The translations under genes and the position numbers were made by a program. A DNA stretch of 64,000 nucleotides from Candidatus Vallotia laricis (GTDB lineage: Bacteria; Pseudomonadota; Gammaproteobacteria; Burkholderiales; Burkholderiaceae), in the NCBI RefSeq assembly GCF_020541325.1, contig NZ_CP047399.1, forward strand, positions 124,001 through 188,000, read 5' to 3'. The notes under the pieces are model-generated. The model searched no databases and had not been told where the DNA came from. It was given only the letters and a program-made list of their open reading frames with translations. The stretch's first letter is position 1. Every line of letters begins with the position of its first letter. This document shows positions 56,156-64,000 of the stretch, piece by piece.

Positions 56156-56758
56156 TTAGCGCGCTAAATACAAATAGCGCTGATGCAACAATGCTATTTT
56201 AGGCAAAATCGGATCGATAATATCAGTCTCATTGATAAGAATGTCGTCAGCAACTGCAATCCGTGTCTGTCGTGTTGCCTGAGATTCAATGATGACTTGC
56301 ACTTGTTTTCTCGTAAAGCCATTGCGCTGAATCACGCGCTCAACCTGAGTCTGTACAGCACAATCCACAACAAGAAGGCGATCGACACGTTTATGCCAAT
56401 AATTACCTACCTCAACTAGTAACGGCACTACACAGATTACGTATGGGCTGCTCGCCGCTCGTATTTCGAAGTCTGCCTCGATACGAATGAGTGGATGTAA
56501 GATCGCCTCCAGCTGTTGTTTAGCTTGCGTATTATTAAATATTAACGCGCGCATTCGCGCGCGGTTCATTGCACCCTCTGTTGTTATGAAAGCACTACCA
56601 AATCGCGATCGAATACCGGATATCGCTTTGCCACCTGACGCAGTGATGCGATGCGAAATGAGATCAGTGTCCACAATTGATACGCCGTAAGTGGCGAAAG
56701 CATTGGAGACGATTGTTTTACCGCTACCGATTCCGCCGGTGAGCCCAACTTTAAGCAT
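56156..56758 (-). CDS. coaE: Dephospho-CoA kinase
   Basis: 200-aa kinase for the last step of coenzyme A synthesis. P-loop GGIGSGKT is at residues 8-15, with VDTDLISHRIT (catalytic Asp region) and ILHPLIR. Length is typical. Upstream lies the decayed pilD, its partner in the Burkholderia pilB-pilC-pilD-coaE-zapD-yacG order. Start ATG 56758 gives MLKVGLTGGIG, as in relatives. No damage visible. Confidence 0.96.
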   Translation of the reverse strand: MLKVGLTGGIGSGKTIVSNAFATYGVSIVDTDLISHRITASGGKAISGIRSRFGSAFITTEGAMNRARMRALIFNNTQAKQQLEAILHPLIRIEADFEIRAASSPYVICVVPLLVEVGNYWHKRVDRLLVVDCAVQTQVERVIQRNGFTRKQVQVIIESQATRQTRIAVADDILINETDIIDPILPKIALLHQRYLYLAR

Positions 56759-56799
56759 TGTTATCCTCTGCTTAATCAGTCGAAATTTGGATTCTTCTC

Positions 56800-57000
56800 G
56801 AGCAGCGTAAGCAAACTACCGATCCAGCTAGAAACGGACAAAACGGTAACAGCTCTCTAAGCAATCGGGTAGCATCTTTGCGGATTAAGAGCATTTATTA
56901 CTAGCAGAGCGACGTAGAAGACAAAAACAGCTGGAAGTGTAGATAGTAGAGCTGAACGACGCAAGATGGGGGGGGTCGCTAATAGCGTATAGCGGACTCG
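56800..57000 (-). pseudogene. pilD: Decayed pilD (prepilin peptidase), C-terminal end
   Basis: Minus-strand reading just upstream of coaE gives RKDATRLLRE then LLPFCPFLAGSVVC (56852-56811), matching the conserved PilD end PLPFGPFLAAGGAV; the signature glycine is now cysteine. A G8 tract lies at 56968-56975. The remainder likely continues to about 57250 but only vague similarity is left, and the catalytic aspartates are not recognisable. Intact PilD cleaves type IV prepilins. Confidence 0.6.
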
Positions 57001-58077
57001 ATTAGTGAATAGTGTAGATAGATTCGTGCAATACACATGTTGTGTATATGGGTAGGTATTACAATACTATAGCTGCTGAGGCATAGACTAAGCAGAAACC
57101 CCCTCCGTGTACGACAACAGAGAAGAAAGTACTAATAATCAATCTCAGCATATTAGCGAAAGTGTACTGCCATGCAACTAACGGCATCGAGAGAGCACTA
57201 GTAAATCCCCTAATCTAGGAGATAAGGGTTGCGTAAAGCGTTAATAAAATGAACACATATTAGTGGATACGAGTGTGTGGTACACACTGCTATCTAGTTA
57301 ACACGATATTACGTTATTTATTTCGATAAATAACACATAATGCCTGCTCTGAACAAGGGAATTAGCATACCAAGCTGTTCAATAGAGTGCACATTTAGTG
57401 CAGACTGTGCAAATAAATATTTACTTCGATGAGAGGTGTATCCAGCATAGATCATACACCCGTAGGTTAACTCCATATACCAATATACGGTACTGTATTT
57501 GGCTATGTTTTAGAATCGCTTTTTAGCGTAGATTATAGAAACACTCACATCTTGTGATGGAGTCATGAAGGATCCCGTACTTATATTAAAACGTGCCATA
57601 ATCCTCATGATTTACCATAGTTTAATCGCTCAGCCGCACAAATCCGGTCAAAGGTCAAGTGAGGGGTAGCTAGTAACTGCTAGCATGATAGCCGATAAGG
57701 TTGGTTTTTTAGTGTAAGCAGGTTATTGCTGTTTGAATAGGAGAACAGCGTTTATAAGAGAGCTATATTTATTGATAGCTGGGATAGTATTTCCGTCGCA
57801 TAATGCGCATGCATAGCTAGTAGTAGATTTACAGTCCCTAACAGCTTTAATTTAATGAAAGCTGTTCCATATCGCTGGTTGATTATCTGGCTTTGTAAAA
57901 TGCATGTGTGTAGCTTGGGCTGTCTAATAGTTAGTTAATACCCCCCGTTAACTCCAGAGAACTTCTAGATAAATCCCTCAGCTTCGAAAGCTGTATGGAA
58001 GCCTGTGATGATACTTTTAAAGTATCTGTGAGCGTAGCACCTAAGCTATGCAATTGAACGATGAGGAACTCGCTATT
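57001..58077. other. Eroded region, expected pilD front, pilC and pilB
   Basis: No open frame. By synteny it should hold the type IV pilus assembly genes pilC and pilB; I cannot recognise their Walker or membrane motifs. Nothing else seen. Confidence 0.4.
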
Positions 58078-59430
58078 CTAGTGGGCGTGCTCTCGCACTA
58101 CCATAGTATGTATGGTATTTAACCGCCTTGGTCGGAATAGTTTCACTGTACGAATGGCTTGGTTGTCAATCTGCATAACTTGAATGCGTGTGTCGCTAAT
58201 TACAAGACTTACATCAGCCTCTGGAATGGCTTCTAGTCGTTCTAAAATTAGCCCATTTAACGTTTTAGGCCCATCAAGCGGTAACCGTAAGCTAAGCCGA
58301 CGATTTAGCTCTCGCAACGAGACACCGCCCGTTACAATACATTCCCCCCGTGCATTCCAGCCCTCTGCTACACCGCTTGCAGTACGTGGTAATGTCGTCG
58401 TGAACTCACCAATTAACTCTTCAATAATATCTGCTAGTGTTACAAGTCCTTGGACTTCACCATATTCATTAACGACTAGAGCTATTTGATTCCGATGATC
58501 TTGAAAGTACTGTAACTGTTGAAAAACAGGCGTGCCGCTTGGAACGAAATAAGGTTCCGCAAGCACTTCCTCTAATCTTTCGCGCTTTAATTTTTGATTC
58601 TGTAGGGCGGCAAGAGTCTTGCGTACATGAAGCATGCCCAGGACTCGGTCAATATCGCCTCGGTAAACAACTATCTTATTATGAGAGCAGGTTTCTAACT
58701 GTTTGACCAACTGATCGAGGGGCATATCAAAGTCTAGTGCTTCGATGCGCTGACGAGGGATCATAACATCATCGACTGAGATGCTCTCCAAATTGAACAA
58801 GTTTAGTAGAATGCTGCGATGCTTACTAGGTATAAAGTTACCCGATTCCAATATAACACTACGCCATTCTTCGTTAGACATACGTAGATCACGGCCCTTT
58901 TGCATATTGATATGTAAAACGAATAAAATACTGTTAGCTAGTAGGTTGATGAACCAGGCTAAAGGTCGGGAGATTGTCATCAGGGGTTTAATGACAAGAC
59001 TTGCCGGCAATGCGATTTTTTCTGGATAAGCTGCACCAACAATCTTCGGTGTAATTTCAGTAAATACGATGATCAGGAATGCAATAATTCCGGTGGTAAT
59101 AGAGAGTACTGCGCTATGATTATGGAACGCGCGCAGTGCGATTGATGTTGTGAGAACAGGGATAATAACGTTTATCAGATTATTGCCGATTAAGATTACA
59201 CATAGTAACTGATCGGTATGTGCAAGCAAACACTGTGTTGTTTTTGCTCCTATCACTTTTTTAATTGCCAGCTCCTGCAGTCGATGACGATTCAATGCCA
59301 TCATCGCAGTTTCCGAGATAGAAAAAAATCCTGATATAAGAAGCAACATAGCTACGGCGCCGATTTGCGCCCAAAGGGGGAGAGTTTCCACACAAAAAAG
59401 CCGGATTCCGACTAATAAACAGGATGACAT
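58078..59430 (-). CDS. CorB/CorC-type membrane protein (CNNM-CBS-CorC_HlyC)
   Basis: 450-aa inner-membrane protein: DUF21/CNNM transmembrane domain (about residues 15-190, with SGFFSISETAMMALNRHR), paired CBS domains (about 205-335, with VDDVMIPRQRIEALD and ALVVNEYGEVQGLVT) and a C-terminal CorC_HlyC FAD-like domain (about 350-435). The family is linked to magnesium/cobalt efflux and heavy-ion resistance. ATG 59430 is the longest start; GTG 59391 (VETLPLWAQIG) better matches relatives. Flanked by eroded DNA on both sides. Function is inferred from family only. Confidence 0.9.
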   Translation of the reverse strand: MSSCLLVGIRLFCVETLPLWAQIGAVAMLLLISGFFSISETAMMALNRHRLQELAIKKVIGAKTTQCLLAHTDQLLCVILIGNNLINVIIPVLTTSIALRAFHNHSAVLSITTGIIAFLIIVFTEITPKIVGAAYPEKIALPASLVIKPLMTISRPLAWFINLLANSILFVLHINMQKGRDLRMSNEEWRSVILESGNFIPSKHRSILLNLFNLESISVDDVMIPRQRIEALDFDMPLDQLVKQLETCSHNKIVVYRGDIDRVLGMLHVRKTLAALQNQKLKRERLEEVLAEPYFVPSGTPVFQQLQYFQDHRNQIALVVNEYGEVQGLVTLADIIEELIGEFTTTLPRTASGVAEGWNARGECIVTGGVSLRELNRRLSLRLPLDGPKTLNGLILERLEAIPEADVSLVISDTRIQVMQIDNQAIRTVKLFRPRRLNTIHTMVVREHAH

Positions 59431-60014
59431 TAACTATATCAGAGCGTTGTCATCGACGACGATATAGTGACCGAACGGACGATTATTTCTGCGAGTATTC
59501 TCTCGTTTCTTTGCTTGTAACGTATTAGAGCGTGTAAGGCGGCGCTATAGCCATTTAAGTTTGGAACACAAGCAAGAGAGTAGTATTTTTCTCAGGATGA
59601 TACAGAGCATGGTGTTATGTATGACCTAGATTTCCAAATGGAATTCCAACACTATACACTGGGATTTCACTTAAACGCAGATCGTTATTATATGCATTTA
59701 AGTGCGAAACAGCAGGGAGCTTTGACTCTTAACACTGCTAGACCGCCGCTTTTAGCCCCTCTTTTTTGGGGAGGGGTTACAGGGCGCTAAATAATCGGAG
59801 TCAAAGTTTATATATTCTATCGTTAGTCAAAGCAGGAACTTAGCATCTCCACTACCTAATCACTTAATAAATACCGTTTATCCGCCTAACTAAAATTAGT
59901 TGGGTACTCTGTATTCTTCTAGAAAATTATGGTTAATCTCTTGATAATTCGGCATCATTGCAGAAATTCTGTAATTAAGGTGTTCTATAAGCTAATAGCT
60001 TTTGATTTAAATCT
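59431..60014. other. Intergenic DNA upstream of the CorB/C gene
   Basis: No open frame. A short hairpin-like stretch (CCCCTCTTTTTTGGGGAGGGG) with TTTAGCC flank occurs near 59757-59776; it could be an old terminator. Nothing else recognised. Confidence 0.4.
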
Positions 60015-60091
60015 TGGTCGGGGTAAGAGGATTTGAACCTCTGGCCTCTACGTCCCGAACGTAGCGCTCTACCAGACTAAGCTACACCCCG
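60015..60091 (-). tRNA. tRNA-Pro (anticodon CGG)
   Basis: 77-nt cloverleaf on the minus strand with encoded CCA. Acceptor CGGGGTG pairs with TACCCCG (one G-T pair at its base); the anticodon loop TTCGGGA is closed by CTACG/CGTAG and presents CGG; the T-arm is GGTTCAAATCC. Confidence 0.96.
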
Positions 60092-60099
60092 AATAAAAT

Positions 60100-60985
60100 T
60101 GTTTGGTTATTTTCTTATTAGGATCGTCAGGGGGGGGCTGTGTGAAAGCGCAATATCCTAGCAGGAATTCTATGCATTGGGAATCTAGAAATAAAGAATA
60201 GCTCATGCCACAGCCTATTCTTTTACCCTGGCGAAGAGCATGGTGTAGTCCAAACGTACTTAACTTAGTGAGAAATAATAAAATTGTGTCGAATGAGTCG
60301 CGGTACGCCCTGCTTAATTGCCTCACGGTCTAGCTGCACTAATCAGCTATTCATCGCTCAATTAAACAGATTAGAGATAGTACGGCTTGTCTTTCCGTAA
60401 GTCGTCACCAGCATTTCCACTATGACTTTGACATACCGCATAGTCTCAGAGCTAGCTCTCCATTACCAGTCGCGTATCCCAACTCGTCTATATCAGCTTC
60501 TATGGCAGGTATTGCACAAGTAATAATTGCTCTAAATAAGCTTCCGTCTCGAATAGATTTGCTGTCTTATAGAGAATTACCTGCAATATTTAGTAACTGC
60601 AATACTTTGCTTTCTGATATCATATTAGTGGAATTAGACGGGAGCTATATCACGTACAAGCTTTTTATATAACTATTGCGCTAATTTAGAACGCACACGA
60701 ATATAGAAAACCGCCGATAAATATACCGGAAACATTACTTAGTAATTCATTGGTTATTTTCTGATCCCTCCTTAGTTGTAATCGATGACTACATCGTCAC
60801 AGAGCAACGTAGCCTTTAGGTAAATGCAGAGATCTCGTCTGACTTATACCAATTGGTTGCTTCAGTTTCCCATACGTTCTCAACAATTAATAGTAAAAAA
60901 AGCATGCTAGCACTTGCTACCAGCGTTAATAATATATACGGCGATCTAATTGATAAAAACAATCTTAGACATCTTAAATGCAAGT
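60100..60985 (-). pseudogene. ispB: Decayed, nearly full-length ispB (octaprenyl diphosphate synthase)
   Basis: Minus-strand reading recovers the whole enzyme in order: IAVYIINAG (60957-60925; family IAEYIISAGGKR), ATLLCDDVV (the first Asp-rich motif region LLHDDVVD, 60813-60784), SKVLQLLN, YKTANLFE (60578-60549; family YKTAKLFE), NAGDDLRKDKP (60416 down; family NAGDDLREGKP), REAIKQG, SFDTILLFLTKL and a diverged C-terminus. Stops and frameshifts occur throughout. It stands divergent from rplU, as in Burkholderia. IspB makes the polyprenyl tail of ubiquinone. Confidence 0.9.
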
Positions 60986-61350
60986 TTTATACAGAGTACG
61001 TAATATACTTTCTATATATCTTTAGCAATTAGAACTTGCGTATTAGCCCTAGAGTAAAGTTTAATAACGTAACCAAAAGAGTGAGTAGGGAAAATTATAA
61101 ATCACTAAAGTGATCGTCTACATTTTGTACTAGTTTTTAACTATAAATTAACATCACAGTCTGTCTATATTTAGTTAGATCTACAAGGAATTTTGACCTG
61201 TCTTAGAAATCTCTATATACTTAAAAAGTTCTACGCGTGCAGCGTAAGAATATTGATAAAGTAAAATAGTGCGCAAAAAAGTAAGAGCGTAAAAACGAGT
61301 ATTTAAATAAATGCGGTTTGGTTTAAACCGTTTTTAAGCGAGGTCCAGTA
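60986..61350 (+). promoter_or_regulatory. Upstream region of rplU with a small leader hairpin
   Basis: AT-rich intergenic DNA that must carry the rplU promoter. Just before the gene, CGGTTT (61314-61319), loop GGTTT and AAACCG (61325-61330) are followed by TTTTT, a 6-bp attenuator-like hairpin 15 nt before the start codon. Whether it regulates L21/L27 is unknown; the stem is short. Confidence 0.35.
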
Positions 61351-61662
61351 ATGTACGCGGTTGTAAAAACCGGTGGAAAGCAGTACAAGGTTGCTGCCGG
61401 CGAAAAATTGAAAATAGAACAGATATCAGCAGATATTGGTGCTGAGATCACTCTCGACCAGGTGCTTGCAGTAGGCGAGGGTAAATCGATTACATTCGGT
61501 TTGCCACTGGTCATAGGAGCTTCTGTCAGAGCCACGGTGGTAGCACATAAACGACACGAGAAAGTTATAATTTTTAAGATACGGCGCAGAAAGCATTATC
61601 AAAAGCATAGTGGCCACCGTCAAAATTACACCGAATTACATATCGATGCGATCAGCACGTAA
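61351..61662 (+). CDS. rplU: 50S ribosomal protein L21
   Basis: 103-aa L21, full length, starting [14 protein letters not shown] and ending with the [14 protein letters not shown] signature near the C-terminus that binds 23S rRNA. It is the first gene of rplU-rpmA-obgE-proB, the Burkholderia order. The ribosome-binding site is GCGAGG about 10 nt before ATG. rpmA follows after 19 bp. Confidence 0.97.
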   Translation: MYAVVKTGGKQYKVAAGEKLKIEQISADIGAEITLDQVLAVGEGKSITFGLPLVIGASVRATVVAHKRHEKVIIFKIRRRKHYQKHSGHRQNYTELHIDAIST

Positions 61663-61681
61663 CACGCAGCAGAGGTTATAA

Positions 61682-61942
61682 ATGGCACATAAAAAAGCGG
61701 GTGGCTCTTCTCGGAATGGCCGAGATTCCGAAAGCAAAAGACTCGGTGTCAAGGTTTTCGGGGGGCAGGCCATTCATTCCGGTAGTATCATTGTGCGTCA
61801 ACGAGGTACTCGGATGCATGCTGGAAACAACGTTGGGATTGGAAAAGACCATACGCTGTTTTCTCTAATCGATGGTTATGTCTGTTTTGCGATCAAGGGC
61901 GTAGCAAAAAAGCACATTGTTAGCGTAAACCCATCTATTTAA
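61682..61942 (+). CDS. rpmA: 50S ribosomal protein L27
   Basis: 86-aa L27. The N-terminus [16 protein letters not shown] reaches the peptidyl-transferase centre and is intact, followed by GVKVFGGQ and [13 protein letters not shown]. Length is typical. A strong intrinsic terminator follows at 62005-62033, separating it from obgE. Confidence 0.97.
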   Translation: MAHKKAGGSSRNGRDSESKRLGVKVFGGQAIHSGSIIVRQRGTRMHAGNNVGIGKDHTLFSLIDGYVCFAIKGVAKKHIVSVNPSI

Positions 61943-62004
61943 AGATCTAGATTTAGTGAGCGGCGAACAGAAAATTAAATCAACTTACCGCTATTTGTAT
62001 TTAT

Positions 62005-62033
62005 AAAAGGCCCCGAAAATTTCGGGGCCTTTT
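62005..62033 (+). terminator. Intrinsic terminator after rpmA
   Basis: AAAAGGCCCCGAAA and its complement form a 14-bp stem with a GC core, ending in TTTT; 62 bp after the rpmA stop. Confidence 0.88.
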
Positions 62034-62123
62034 GGTTGGTGATCATAAAAATTTTGAGTGTCCAATATAACCGCGATAGCTATGGCCCGATTAGCGGGCT
62101 AGGGGCGATAGATAAAGAGGTAG

Positions 62124-63215
<1,092 letters not shown>

Positions 63216-63304
63216 GTGGCAATATACCGCGCACGCCACTGATTCGTAGCAACTGTTAGCGCTATGTCATATGCTATTAATAGGAACATGGGGACGATAG
63301 AGCA

Positions 63305-64000
63305 ATGCATTCAATCATTGCTGATGCAAAACGACTAGTTTTAAAAGTAGGCTCGAGCTTAGTAACCAATGATGGGCGTGGGCTAGATCATAATGCGATT
63401 AGGCAATGGGTTGCGCAAATCGCTGAATTACGTCAACAGGGAAAAGAAGTGGTGTTAGTCAGCTCCGGCGCGATTGCGGAAGGGATGCGACGACTAGGAT
63501 GGAACTGCCGTCCACATGAAATCGCTAAACAACAAGCCGCAGCCGCAGTCGGCCAAATGGGGCTCGTGCAAGTCTATGAGAGTTGTTTTTCCGAATATTC
63601 GATCCGAACAGCGCAGATCCTACTTACACATGCAGACCTTGCTAATCGCGAACGTTACCTGAATGCAAGTTCGACGATACTTACTTTACTTGGGCTTGGC
63701 GTAGTGCCGATTATTAATGAGAATGATACGGTTGTCACCGATGAAATTAAGTTTGGAGATAATGATACATTAGCTGCATTAGTGACGAATTTAATTGAAG
63801 CGGATGTGCTGGTCATTCTAACCGATCAGTGCGGTCTATACACGGCTGATCCACGTCAAGATCCGTCTGCAACGCTGGTTCAAGAAGCTAACGCCGGTGA
63901 TCCAGCGTTAGAGACTATGGCGGGTAGCGCTGGCACAAGAATTGGCCGGGGTGGAATGCTATCTAAAATTCTAGCTGCTAAGCATGCAGCATCTAGTGGT
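63305..64000 (+). CDS. proB: Glutamate 5-kinase ProB (cut by window end)
   Basis: First 232 residues of ProB, open to the last base of the window. The amino-acid-kinase domain is clear: [58 protein letters not shown] and GRGGMLSKI. It phosphorylates glutamate as the first step of proline synthesis. A C-terminal PUA domain would be expected beyond the window. It starts 89 bp after obgE at ATG 63305, an uninterrupted and apparently functional frame. Confidence 0.95.
   Translation, partial: MHSIIADAKRLVLKVGSSLVTNDGRGLDHNAIRQWVAQIAELRQQGKEVVLVSSGAIAEGMRRLGWNCRPHEIAKQQAAAAVGQMGLVQVYESCFSEYSIRTAQILLTHADLANRERYLNASSTILTLLGLGVVPIINENDTVVTDEIKFGDNDTLAALVTNLIEADVLVILTDQCGLYTADPRQDPSATLVQEANAGDPALETMAGSAGTRIGRGGMLSKILAAKHAASSG

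Noticed and set aside
60069-60326. 85-codon minus-strand frame overlapping tRNA-Pro
   Set aside because: Its SFDTILLFLTKL stretch is the C-terminus of decayed ispB; the frame also runs into the tRNA.
61314-61335. Attenuator hairpin ahead of rplU as a firm regulatory call
   Set aside because: The stem is only 6 bp; noted as a possibility within the upstream region, not as a separate terminator.

Overview
The window looks like part of the chromosome of a betaproteobacterium of the Burkholderiaceae in the middle of genome reduction, most likely an intracellular or insect/fungal endosymbiont. Evidence: the proteins, the rRNA operon and the order of genes (hemA-prfA-prmC-grxD-ubiX; trpG-trpD-trpC; the whole mraZ-to-lpxC division/cell-wall cluster; secA-argJ-mutT-yacG-zapD-coaE-pilD; ispB / rplU-rpmA-obgE-proB) follow what I know of Burkholderia. 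However, intact genes are separated by AT-rich stretches of 0.3-2 kb, and reading those stretches codon by codon at the expected syntenic positions reveals many decayed genes. A 'Candidatus Vallotia'- or Mycetohabitans-like relative is my best guess; that is inference from memory, not a database result. I saw no transposase, prophage, CRISPR array or defence island.

Layout. 1-3.2 kb: decayed petC, then sspA, sspB and tRNA-Thr. 3.2-5.1 kb: gene desert with two perfect palindromes. 5.1-7.7 kb: cspA (minus) with terminator, and an APC amino-acid permease. 8.4-12 kb (minus): decayed ubiX, grxD, prmC, prfA, decayed hemA. 13-24 kb: aminopeptidase P, ychF, ung, trpC, trpD, decayed trpG, rpe, each separated by eroded DNA. 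25.4-30.9 kb: one complete rRNA operon (16S, tRNA-Ile, tRNA-Ala, 23S, 5S) with promoter, processing stems and terminator. 31.2-49.6 kb: decayed yihY and mraZ, then a tightly overlapping, intact dcw cluster rsmH-ftsL-ftsI-murE-murF-mraY-murD-ftsW-murG-murC-ddlB-ftsQ-ftsA-ftsZ, ending in a decayed lpxC. 49.7-59.4 kb: DUF721/DciA gene, secA, decayed argJ, mutT, yacG, zapD, coaE, decayed pilD, CorB/C-like membrane protein. 60-64 kb: tRNA-Pro, decayed full-length ispB, rplU, rpmA, obgE, and the first 232 codons of proB running off the window.

How it fits together: translation, secretion, DNA/protein quality control, peptidoglycan synthesis and division are kept. Recognisable remnants fall in a few pathways: respiratory quinone (ubiX, ispB), heme (hemA), cytochrome bc1 (petC), lipid A (lpxC), type IV pilus processing (pilD), arginine (argJ) and the entry to tryptophan synthesis (trpG, upstream of intact trpD and trpC). 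The decay signal suggests a cell that keeps its wall but is losing quinone/cytochrome respiration and lipopolysaccharide. Two further sequence-level oddities stand out: an excess of 8-10 nt G/C homopolymers, and long perfect inverted repeats inside essential genes (murE, ftsI, ftsA, secA). I did not find a convincing new multi-gene system.
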